Below, piece after piece: positions 8,941-16,864 of a DNA stretch of 64,000 nt. The translations under genes were made by a program, and so were the position numbers. Position 1 is the stretch's first letter, and each line of letters begins with the position of its first letter. Source of the DNA: Natronosalvus sp042663485 (GTDB taxonomy: Archaea; Halobacteriota; Halobacteria; Halobacteriales; Natrialbaceae); NCBI GenBank assembly GCA_042663485.1, contig JBHTAF010000002.1. The stretch is one strand, 5' to 3'. The notes under the pieces are model-generated. The model was not told the DNA's origin and did no database searches. It saw only the letters and a list, made by a program, of their open reading frames with translations.

Positions 8941-8964
8941 CCAAGCACGACCGAACGGAGGGCA

Positions 8965-11358
8965 ATGAACGTCGAGGACCTCTCGGGGCTGCCCCCCGGT
9001 GCCCGCGAGCACTTCCGCGAGGAGGGGATCGAGGAACTGTACCCGCCCCAGGCCGAGGCCATCGAGGCGGGCATCCTCGAGGGCGACAGCCTCGTCGCCG
9101 CGGTGCCGACCGCGAGCGGGAAGACGATGATCGCCGCCCTCTCGATGCTATCGGCGATCGAACGCGGCGGGAAGGCACTCTACATCGTCCCGCTCCGGGC
9201 GCTCGCCAGCGAGAAGAAGGCCGAGTTCGACGCGTTCGAACGGTTCGGCGTAACGACGGGCGTCACCACGGGCAACTACGAGTCGACGAGCGACTGGCTC
9301 GCCACGAAAGACCTGATCGTCGCCACGAGCGAAAAGGTCGACTCGCTCGTGCGCAACGGCGCCGACTGGCTCTCGGAGCTGACCTGCGTCGTGAGCGACG
9401 AGGTCCACCTGATCGACGACCGCAACCGGGGACCGACGCTCGAGGTGACCCTGGCCAAACTCCGGCAACTCAACCCAGCCCTGCAGGTGGTCGCGCTCTC
9501 GGCGACGGTCGGCAACGCCGACGAGATAGCCGGCTGGCTCGACGCCGAACTGGTCGACAGCGACTGGCGGCCGATCGACCTCCAGACGGGCGTCCACTAC
9601 GGCAACGCGCTGCACTTCGACGACGGAACGACCCGCGAGGTACCCGTCGAGGGCTCGGAGAAGCAAGAGGAAGCCCTGGTCAGGGACATCCTCGAAGAGG
9701 GTGGTTCCTCGCTGGTGTTCGTCAACTCGCGGCGGAACGCGGAGGCGGCGGCCCGCCGGTTAGCGCGGACCAGCGGTCCCCAGCTCACGCCCGACGAACG
9801 AGCGCGACTCGCCGACCTTGCGACCGAGATTCGGGACGTGAGCGACACCGAGACGAGCGAGGACCTTGCGACCTGCGTCGAACAAGGGTCGGCGTTTCAC
9901 CACGCCGGCCTGGCGAGCGAGCACCGGACACTGGTCGAGGACGCCTTTCGCGACCGCCTGTTGAAAGTGATTTCGGCGACCCCGACCCTCGCCGCCGGCG
10001 TCAACACCCCCGCGCGCCGCGTCGTCGTTCGCGACTGGCGGCGCTTCGACGCGACTGCGGGCGGGATGGCCCCCCTGAACGTCCTCGAGGTCCACCAGAT
10101 GATGGGACGGGCCGGTCGTCCAGGACTCGATCCCTACGGCGAGGCCGTCCTGCTCGCGAAGAACCACGACGAGATGGATGACCTCTTCGAGCGCTACGTC
10201 TGGGCCGAGCCCGAGGACGTCCGCTCGAAGCTCGCCGCCGAGCCCGCCCTCCGGACGCACGTGTTGGCCACGGTCGCGTCCGGGTTCGCCACTACGCGCG
10301 AGGGCCTGCTCTCGTTTCTCTCGGATACGCTCTACGCCAGCCAGTCGGGCGAGGCCGGTCGCCTCGAGACCGTCACCGACGACGTGCTGGGGTACCTCGA
10401 GCGGAACGACTTCATCGAGCGCGAGGGTGGTGAGAGCGAGAGCGGGAGCGTGACCGACGACTCGGCCGTCGACGAGGGCGCGTTCGTCTCCGCGGCCGAC
10501 CTCGCCAAGTCGGACTCGAGCGACGAGGAGGTGACGCTTCGAGCGACGAGCCTCGGCCACACCGTCTCGCGGCTCTACCTCGATCCGATGAGTGCCGCCG
10601 AAATCGTCCACGGGCTCGAATCTGCAGACGAACGACCCACGCCTCTCGGCCTGTACCAGTTGATCGCCCGCACGCCGGACATGTACGAACTCTACCTCCG
10701 GTCGGGCGAGGACGAGAAGTTCGGCGAGCTGTTCTACGAGCGCGAGGCCGAGTTGCTCGGCGACGCCCCGAGCGAGTACGAGGACGCCCGCTTCGAGGAC
10801 TGGCTCGCCGCCCTCAAGACCGGGAAACTACTCGAAGACTGGGCCGAGGAGGACGACGAGGATCGGCTCACCGATCGCTACAAGATCGGGCCGGGCGACC
10901 TGCGCGGAAAGGTCGACACGGCCGAGTGGCTCCTGGGCGCAGCGGAGTCGCTGGCCGGCGAGATCGGCAGCGAGTGGACGGTCGCGGTGCGGGAGGCCCG
11001 CGCCCGCGTCGAACACGGCGTCCGCGAGGACCTGCTCGAGCTGGTCGGGATCCGCGGCGTCGGTCGCAAACGGGCGCGACAGCTGTACGCCGCGGGGCTC
11101 GAGACGCCCGCGGATCTTCGGGCGACGGACAAGGGCATCGTTCTCGGCGCGCTCAGGGGAGAGAAGACCGCGGAGACGATCCTCGAGAATGCGGGTCGCG
11201 AGGACCCGTCGATGGACGGCGTCGAACCGCGGGCGCCTGACGGGTCGTCCCGAAGTGGTGGCGGCGGTGGCGCCAGCGAGAGTGAGGGCGTCGAATCCGC
11301 CGGCGGCAATGCAGAAGACGATGACGACGAAACGCAGGCCTCGCTGGGTGATTTCTGA
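8965..11358 (+). CDS. hel308: ATP-dependent DNA helicase Hel308
   Basis: 797 residues, a superfamily 2 3'-5' DNA helicase that acts at stalled replication forks. Visible motifs: Q-motif around YPPQAEAI, Walker A VPTASGKT (residues 47-54), Walker B DEVH (where many Ski2-like helicases have DEAH/DEVH), SAT in ALSATVG, and the motif VI region QMMGRAGRPG. A winged helix and the ratchet region follow, then the helix-hairpin-helix LVGIRGVGRKRARQL near residue 690. The last 60 residues are a disordered Gly/Ser/Glu-rich tail ending in QASLGDF, which resembles a PCNA-interacting or RPA-binding C-terminal motif. Its stop codon overlaps the cgi121 start (TGATG), so the two are co-transcribed and probably translationally coupled. 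Confidence 0.95.
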   Translation: MNVEDLSGLPPGAREHFREEGIEELYPPQAEAIEAGILEGDSLVAAVPTASGKTMIAALSMLSAIERGGKALYIVPLRALASEKKAEFDAFERFGVTTGVTTGNYESTSDWLATKDLIVATSEKVDSLVRNGADWLSELTCVVSDEVHLIDDRNRGPTLEVTLAKLRQLNPALQVVALSATVGNADEIAGWLDAELVDSDWRPIDLQTGVHYGNALHFDDGTTREVPVEGSEKQEEALVRDILEEGGSSLVFVNSRRNAEAAARRLARTSGPQLTPDERARLADLATEIRDVSDTETSEDLATCVEQGSAFHHAGLASEHRTLVEDAFRDRLLKVISATPTLAAGVNTPARRVVVRDWRRFDATAGGMAPLNVLEVHQMMGRAGRPGLDPYGEAVLLAKNHDEMDDLFERYVWAEPEDVRSKLAAEPALRTHVLATVASGFATTREGLLSFLSDTLYASQSGEAGRLETVTDDVLGYLERNDFIEREGGESESGSVTDDSAVDEGAFVSAADLAKSDSSDEEVTLRATSLGHTVSRLYLDPMSAAEIVHGLESADERPTPLGLYQLIARTPDMYELYLRSGEDEKFGELFYEREAELLGDAPSEYEDARFEDWLAALKTGKLLEDWAEEDDEDRLTDRYKIGPGDLRGKVDTAEWLLGAAESLAGEIGSEWTVAVREARARVEHGVREDLLELVGIRGVGRKRARQLYAAGLETPADLRATDKGIVLGALRGEKTAETILENAGREDPSMDGVEPRAPDGSSRSGGGGGASESEGVESAGGNAEDDDDETQASLGDF

Positions 11359-11909
11359 TGGAGCTACTCGCGGGCCGACTCCACGTGGACGACCTCGATT
11401 CGTTCGTCGCGGACCTCGGCGAGATTGGCGATACACACGACGTGTCGGTCCAGGCGTTCGACGCCCGGTACGTCGCGGGTCGGCGCCACCTCGAGCGAGC
11501 CGTCACCCTCGCGGATCGGGCCATCGAGCGCGGCGAGAACGTCGCCCGCGACCGGGCCGTCGAGATTCTGTGCTACGCCGCCGGACGACGCCAGATCGAT
11601 CGCGCCCTCGAGATGGGCGTCGACGAGGGGGAATCCGACGTAATCGTGTTGGTCGACGGACCAGGCGACGAACTCGCCGCTCGGGCCCACCTCGAGGATA
11701 GATTTGGTTTCGAGTCCGTGTCGGCGCTCGAGACGGTGGAGGAGGACGTAGACGTGGACGCAGATGTAGACGGAGACGTAAACGTAGAACCGGACCTGAA
11801 CACCGTCCGTTCGTTCTTCGAAATCAGCGACGCCGAGCGAACGGCGACGACGGCAAGCCTCGAGGACCTCGTCTGCGAGCGGGTGGCGTTGCTCGAGGTC
11901 GAGAAGTAG
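11358..11909 (+). CDS. cgi121: KEOPS complex subunit Cgi121
   Basis: 183 residues. Cgi121 (TPRKB homologue) binds the CCA end of tRNA for the KEOPS t6A-modifying complex and contacts the Bud32 kinase. The family core is visible, including DVSVQAFDARYVAG, the helix with AVEILCYAAGRRQIDRAL, and IVLVDG. Residues 129-143 contain an Asp-Val repeat of alternating acidic residues that bacterial or yeast relatives lack; it looks like a low-complexity insertion in the loop before the last helices. The start overlaps the Hel308 stop by one base. The tRNA-modification partner Sua5 is encoded at 5620. Confidence 0.85.
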   Translation: MELLAGRLHVDDLDSFVADLGEIGDTHDVSVQAFDARYVAGRRHLERAVTLADRAIERGENVARDRAVEILCYAAGRRQIDRALEMGVDEGESDVIVLVDGPGDELAARAHLEDRFGFESVSALETVEEDVDVDADVDGDVNVEPDLNTVRSFFEISDAERTATTASLEDLVCERVALLEVEK

Positions 11910-11953
11910 CTCTGACGAGGGCGGTAAACGAATCAGACGACGGCGTCGATGGA

Positions 11954-13267
11954 TCAGGCGACGGCGTACAGCACCGCACCCGCGAGCGCACCCGAGACCG
12001 TCGCGAGGAAGTTCACGCTCTGGTTGCCGAGGAGGTCGCCCTCGAGGGTCGCCCCCAGAATACTGTCGGCGGTCATCCCCAGGAAGCCGGCGACGGCGAT
12101 GACGAGCGCTCCCGTGAGCCCGACGCCGGGATACGCCACGTAGCTCACGCCCGCAACCGCCGCCGCGCCGACGACGCCGGCGAACTCGCCCTGCCACGTG
12201 ACGCCGCCATCGGTTCCCGGTTCGACGGGCTCGAGCGTCGTGATCAGCCGGGGGGAATCGAAGACGCTCCCAATTTCGCTCGAGAGCGTGTCGCTGAGCG
12301 CGGTTGCAATCGAGCCGGCGAACGCGAACAGAAAGAGGTCGGGGTCGACGGCGAGCAGGTTGGCCTCGCTGGCGGCGAATCCGACGACGGCGACGAGCGC
12401 GGCCGCGGTGTTGCCGATGACGTTCGAACTCCCGCGCGCGCCGTCGTTTTCCTCGGCAACGCCGCGGTCGGTCTTTTGGTCGTACCGGAACCGCGTCGAG
12501 AGGCTTCCAACGCCGAAGAACGTGATGAGGACGGCGAACCAGCCGTAGTCGCCGAGGACGATGGTCAAGAGCGCGAGCAAGATACCGGTGAGCATTCCGG
12601 CGATAGAGGCCGCACCCAGTGCGTACGAGACGTAGCCGATCGCGATCGTGATCGCGATTGCGATGACGATCCCGGCGACGTCGACGCTCGGCTCGAGTTC
12701 GTACAGGAGCCACAGTGAGAGACCGACGGTGAGCAGGACGATCGGATCGTCGTAACTGATCAGGACGTCGCGGAGCAACGCCGCGAGGAACGTGCCGCTC
12801 ACAGCCAGAAACACGACCACCGGAAACGCGCTCTCGAGCGGGGCATCGGTGGCCAGTCGAGCGCCGAGCTGTCCGGCGATGGCGGCGACCGAGCCGACTG
12901 CTCCGAACGCGATCGTCTGGAGAATGTCGGCGTCGGTTCGAGTTCGAGCGAGGGTCTCCGCCAGACTGCCGTATCCCACGAGGAAGACGACGCCGACGAA
13001 GATCGAGAGCGGGAGCGACCAGTTGACGGCGAGCAGACCGAGCGTCGTCACGGCGAGGACGAACGTGAGGAGCCCGAACAGGCGTCCTTCGGCGTAGTCG
13101 TCCGGAAACGCGAAGAGATCGAAGACGGGACCGTCGGTGACGGCGACGGCCACCAGCGCGAGGACGAGAGCGATCGGGGCCGACAGCTCCGGGCCGAGAA
13201 TCGGAACGGCCAGCGAGAGCGTACAGAGTGCGGCGAAGGCTCCTGCCCGTCGAACCGGTGTCGTCAC
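11954..13267 (-). CDS. DUF92 family integral membrane protein
   Basis: 437 residues with about ten to twelve hydrophobic helices from the N terminus onward (for example LSLAVPILGPELSAPIALVL, and the GYVSYALGAASIAGMLTGILLAL region). The C-terminal half carries the DUF92 hallmark GDYGWFAVLITFFGVGSLSTRFRYDQK and a conserved DTLSSEIG motif. The family includes plant VTE6, a phytyl-phosphate kinase, and related dolichol kinase-like CTP-dependent enzymes, so an isoprenoid-phosphate kinase role is plausible. This is supported by the neighbouring cis-prenyltransferase homologue at 13527, transcribed divergently, and the second one at 21126. The exact substrate is not established. Confidence 0.75.
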   Translation of the reverse strand: MTTPVRRAGAFAALCTLSLAVPILGPELSAPIALVLALVAVAVTDGPVFDLFAFPDDYAEGRLFGLLTFVLAVTTLGLLAVNWSLPLSIFVGVVFLVGYGSLAETLARTRTDADILQTIAFGAVGSVAAIAGQLGARLATDAPLESAFPVVVFLAVSGTFLAALLRDVLISYDDPIVLLTVGLSLWLLYELEPSVDVAGIVIAIAITIAIGYVSYALGAASIAGMLTGILLALLTIVLGDYGWFAVLITFFGVGSLSTRFRYDQKTDRGVAEENDGARGSSNVIGNTAAALVAVVGFAASEANLLAVDPDLFLFAFAGSIATALSDTLSSEIGSVFDSPRLITTLEPVEPGTDGGVTWQGEFAGVVGAAAVAGVSYVAYPGVGLTGALVIAVAGFLGMTADSILGATLEGDLLGNQSVNFLATVSGALAGAVLYAVA

Positions 13268-13397
13268 GGTGTCGATTCCTTTCTGTGGGGGGTACTTGAA
13301 GGTTCGTCAACGGCCCCGGGCATGCCGAGGCGACGCATTCGGTCGCTCGAGTGCTCAGGCGGGTCAAATGGGTGGTCTGGTCGATTCGAATATCGCC

Positions 13398-13461
13398 CTA
13401 CTATTGCCCACCATCAGCTCACTCTCGTTCTACTATCGCTCCACTACTAGCCCTCCTACTA
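13398..13461 (+). repeat. Four CTACTA hexamers in a divergent promoter region
   Basis: Perfect CTACTA copies begin at 13398, 13430, 13444 and 13456, in the space between the DUF92 gene (minus) and the cis-prenyltransferase homologue (plus). The surrounding sequence is unusually rich in C, T and A for this genome. Could be an operator array or chance low complexity. Confidence 0.6.
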
Positions 13462-13526
13462 CCAGCCCGCACGACAAACGGGTCCACACCGTAATCGGTA
13501 TCTGCCGGCCGAGAATACGAGATGCC

Positions 13527-14132
13527 GTGGGCCTGTACGAACGGTATCTCGCCGCACGAATTCGCCATCACGAGGGGGAGCCACCCGCTCACGTCGCGCT
13601 CGTGATCACCGAGCGTGACCTCCTCGAGCGCGGCGCCTACGAGACCCTCGCGGAGTTCTTCCGCTGGGCCTTCGAGTACGCCGAACGCGTCACCGTCTAC
13701 GTGAGCGTGCTCGATGCGGCGGCCGTACCGACGTTGCGACGCGAACTCGAGGAAATCGACGCCCCTCGGGCGATGGCCGTCCGGGGACCGGACGACCGAC
13801 AATCGGCGGATACGCCCATCCAGATCGGAATCGGGCTCGGTGGAAAACACGAATTTACGAGTGCAGTCCGGACGCTCGCCGAACACGTCGAATCGGGCGA
13901 CCTCGAGCCGTCGATGATCGACGACGACGACGTCGAAGCACACTTGATCTTTCCGGACGAACCCGACCTCGTGATCAAGACCGGTGCCGAGCGGCTCTCG
14001 GACTTCATGATCTGGCAGTCGGTCTACTCCGAACTGTACTTCACCGACGTCAACTGGCGAAACGTTCGAAAGCGGGACTTCCTCCGGGCGGTCCGGGAGT
14101 TCTGCAATCGCTCGAGGCGGTTCGGGCGGTGA
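13527..14132 (+). CDS. Undecaprenyl diphosphate synthase family protein, catalytic site degenerate
   Basis: 201 residues from a GTG start. The C-terminal half keeps the cis-prenyltransferase signature DLVIKTGAERLSDFMIWQS and SELYFTDVNW, equivalent to the R-T-G-G-E-x-R-x-S-N-F-L-x-W region. The N-terminal active-site segment is altered: where UppS has H-V-A-x-I-x-D-G-N-x-R, this protein reads HVALVITERDL, losing the catalytic Asp and the Asn. It is also about 120 residues shorter than the catalytic copy at 21126. It may be a non-catalytic partner in a heteromeric cis-prenyltransferase, as known for eukaryotic NgBR and for Methanosarcina. GTG at 13527 is preferred because relatives start at GLYERYL and the upstream extension is arginine/serine-rich shadow sequence. 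Confidence 0.75.
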   Translation: MGLYERYLAARIRHHEGEPPAHVALVITERDLLERGAYETLAEFFRWAFEYAERVTVYVSVLDAAAVPTLRRELEEIDAPRAMAVRGPDDRQSADTPIQIGIGLGGKHEFTSAVRTLAEHVESGDLEPSMIDDDDVEAHLIFPDEPDLVIKTGAERLSDFMIWQSVYSELYFTDVNWRNVRKRDFLRAVREFCNRSRRFGR

Positions 14133-14657
14133 TCGGCCGGCGCGGTTCGATCCGTGTCCGCGACGGGGACGGGCGGTGTCACTCTCGATCATACCGAAGT
14201 ATTTTGGGGTAAGGACAAAGCCCCCTCAGTTCCCAGAATTGGAACAGAGATAGCAAGTCTATCGGAAGGGTCCCCTCACGGATATCGAGCACCCCATACG
14301 ACGCCGTGAGTGGGCCGGGGAAGTGTGTATCCGGACCAGGTTGGCGGTGCAACCAATCCTCGACGATCAGAGAACGGCTACACGAGCACAATCACGACAA
14401 GACGCGTGCTGTCTGGACAAATGGTAAGAAAACGTAACGGTAGCGCGGTTCAGTCGAGTCGTCCACCGAACGATGGACGACGTACTCCAGCGACGACCAG
14501 ATACCGTGAGAGGGAACGACGGTACGGCCGCGGTCGATTGCGACGACCATCGATGGAACCGACGGGTGATGTTCGGTCAGAGGCAACGACAAGGGGCACA
14601 CGGCACCTGGTCCCGATCCCGATGGTAAACAAATGACAAACGGTACCTAATACGCGC
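14133..14657. other. Gene-free intergenic stretch
   Basis: 525 bases between the cis-prenyltransferase homologue and the DUF7504-like gene. It contains only short implausible reading frames. GTTCC-CAGAATT-GGAAC is a small inverted repeat near 14230, and a GGGG/CCCC pairing occurs just before it at about 14204-14225. Base composition is more AT-rich than the flanks. I see no RNA gene or mobile-element signature. Confidence 0.6.
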
Positions 14658-15986
14658 ATGAAATTAGAGGAATTCAAACGAGAGCACATTCAGGAGGGGA
14701 CGAACGTTCTCGTTCTCTCGCCGCTCACGCCCCATGGGACGAAAGCGTTCACAGAGCTGCTTTCGACGACCAACCCATCCAGGACGAACATGGCCGTCGT
14801 GACGTACACGCAGCCACCGAGCATGTGGCTGACCGACTGGGAATCCGCCAACAACGGCCCACCGAACGAAATTACCTTCATCCACAACGGCTCGGAACCT
14901 GGCGAGGAGATTAGTACCGACCAGCAACGGCCGGGAACGGTAAACACGGTCCGTGCGAGCCCACAGGACCCCATCGACGTCGTCACCCACCTCGGCGACG
15001 AACTGAAACGCTGGCAAGACGAGGGCAGGCAGTCGGTCATCTCCGTTCAGACGTTGACGATCCTGCTCGAGTATATCGATTTCGACACCGCATTTCGATA
15101 TCTGCACATTCTCATCCACCGCGTACAGGCTGCTGGAGCGATCGGGTACTACCAGATGGATCCCACGATCCACGACGAAGAAACGATCAACACGCTCTCG
15201 GTGCTCTTCGACGTCGTCGCCGAGGTCAGCCAGACCGAAACCGGTCAAGACGACTGGACGCTCGTCGGGAGCAAGTCGCGTGCGGACGCCCCCCACGAAC
15301 ACGAACACGAGTACGAGCACGGTCACGATCGCGACTCGGTAGAGTCGGGATCGGAGACAGAGATAACGGAGACGGAGCCGAAGCTGGACCACTCGAATCG
15401 CGAACGTGCGCCCGACGCCGAACACCACCACGAACCGCGACGAGACAGCGACGGAGACGCACACTCGCCGCTCACCGAGTTCAAGACCTGGGTTAGCTCG
15501 CTCTGGTCCGGCGACGGCGATGGCAGCACCAGCGCTCGGAAGCACCCACACGACCGGACGCTCGACGGAAGCGAAACCGACCCCGCGACTAACGGATCGG
15601 TCGAGACGGAGACGGACCAGCCACCCCGGGATGTCGCCACCGAATCGCCAGAACCGCCCCAGAGCGGATCGAACGGGACGAGCGAATCCGCCGAACCGTC
15701 GGCGTCGCCCGAGTCGGACGATCCGCTGCTCACGGACCAGGAACAGATTCAGCAGTTGATCTCCCAGTCCGGCGGCCGAATGCGACAGTCGGACCTCGTC
15801 GAGGAGACCAAATGGTCGAGTTCCTCCGTCAGCCGCAAGCTCTCGAGTATGGAAGAAGAAGGATTGATCACGCGCGTGCAGGTTGGCCGTGGAAATCTCG
15901 TTTTCCTCGCCGGCTACGAGCCCGACGCGGCCGTCTCTCCATCCGGTACGCCGAGCGAACGAACGACGCCGCTGAGAGGCGAATAG
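14658..15986 (+). CDS. DUF7504-like degenerate RecA/KaiC-fold protein with C-terminal wHTH domain
   Basis: 442 residues. Residues 1 to about 190 resemble the haloarchaeal DUF7504 domain, which looks like a KaiC/RecA fold without a Walker A loop (NVLVLSPLTPHGTKAF where a P-loop would be). The middle section (about 200-355) is low-complexity, rich in His, Glu, Ser and Thr, and includes HEHEHEYEHGHD, a possible metal-binding patch. The last 80 residues form a winged helix-turn-helix (LISQSGGRMRQSDLVEETKW, then SSSSVSRKLSSMEEEGLI). It is the first gene of a run that continues with a HalX response regulator, a KaiC-like ATPase and a histidine kinase, all on the same strand, suggesting a signalling output role. 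Confidence 0.7.
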   Translation: MKLEEFKREHIQEGTNVLVLSPLTPHGTKAFTELLSTTNPSRTNMAVVTYTQPPSMWLTDWESANNGPPNEITFIHNGSEPGEEISTDQQRPGTVNTVRASPQDPIDVVTHLGDELKRWQDEGRQSVISVQTLTILLEYIDFDTAFRYLHILIHRVQAAGAIGYYQMDPTIHDEETINTLSVLFDVVAEVSQTETGQDDWTLVGSKSRADAPHEHEHEYEHGHDRDSVESGSETEITETEPKLDHSNRERAPDAEHHHEPRRDSDGDAHSPLTEFKTWVSSLWSGDGDGSTSARKHPHDRTLDGSETDPATNGSVETETDQPPRDVATESPEPPQSGSNGTSESAEPSASPESDDPLLTDQEQIQQLISQSGGRMRQSDLVEETKWSSSSVSRKLSSMEEEGLITRVQVGRGNLVFLAGYEPDAAVSPSGTPSERTTPLRGE

Positions 15987-16164
15987 GTCGTTTGCTGTCG
16001 GTCTGATAGTTGCACGGCCGCGCTCGAGATTGGCTGTACGCGCCGGAAACGCTCGATGGGACGGAACGGGATTGGTTGGGATGGCCGAAATTACTAAGGT
16101 ACGGAAGCAGATACCAAAGAGCGTCAATATACGACACGAGCGACACCATCTTTCCTGTATATAC

Positions 16165-16752
16165 ATGGCGACATCAACAAACACATCGGACGACTCGAAT
16201 GGGGGGACGGTGCTCATTGTCGACGATGAGCCCGCAATTACCAGTGCATACGCACGGTGGCTCGAAGGGAGTTACGAAGTCAGAGCCGCGAACAACGGCC
16301 CGGACGCGCTCGAAAACCTCGACGAGGGGGTCGACGTCGTCCTGCTCGACAGACGCATGCCGGACGTCTCCGGCGACGAACTCCTGGAGACAATTCGGGA
16401 GCGCGACCTAGATTGTCGGGTTGCGATCGTCTCGGCCGTCGAGCCGGACTTCGACATCATCGACATGGGATTCGATATGTATCTGGAGAAGCCAGTTTCG
16501 GAGCCGAACGAACTCCGGGAGACGGTCTCGAAACTGTTGGGCCGGTCGACGTACGACGAACAGATGCAACAGTTCCTCTCGCTCGCCTCGAAGAAGGCGT
16601 CCCTCGAGGCGAAAAAGAGCGAAGACGACCTCTCTTCGAACGAAGAGTACCAGAAACTCGCCGATCAGGTCGATTCTCTGCGGGAAGACCTCTCGGCCAC
16701 AGCGACAGAGTTGGACGACGAAGATCTGCGTGCGGAGTTTCACAACCACTGA
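16165..16752 (+). CDS. HalX-domain response regulator
   Basis: 195 residues. Receiver domain with acidic pair Asp20/Asp21 (IVDDEPA), phospho-acceptor Asp62 (VLLDRRMPD) and the conserved Lys in LEKPV. The C-terminal part from about residue 130 is the HalX helical domain (FLSLASKKASLEAKKS and following), which replaces a DNA-binding output domain in haloarchaea. It would receive phosphate from a histidine kinase, the obvious candidate being the gene at 18352. ATG 16165 was chosen because the next upstream Met gives a basic, non-homologous extension of 45 residues. Followed after 112 bases by the KaiC-like gene. Confidence 0.9.
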   Translation: MATSTNTSDDSNGGTVLIVDDEPAITSAYARWLEGSYEVRAANNGPDALENLDEGVDVVLLDRRMPDVSGDELLETIRERDLDCRVAIVSAVEPDFDIIDMGFDMYLEKPVSEPNELRETVSKLLGRSTYDEQMQQFLSLASKKASLEAKKSEDDLSSNEEYQKLADQVDSLREDLSATATELDDEDLRAEFHNH

Positions 16753-16864
16753 TTCGTCCGTCGGCCATCGGACGCCGAACGCATCGAGTCCCGTGAGACC
16801 GCTCGAGGATTGATCGACACAGAGACGAATACCCACACACCACACCGACGAAACGAGCGTATCC

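Noticed and set aside
11364..13367. Minus-strand frame of 667 codons covering cgi121 and the DUF92 gene
   Set aside because: Runs across the recognisable DUF92 gene in a different frame and over cgi121 on the opposite strand. The Arg-rich product has no homology.
14179..14391. 70-codon minus frame in the gap before the DUF7504-like gene
   Set aside because: No homology, no promoter or ribosome site in the right place, and composition typical of spacer. It may be accidental.
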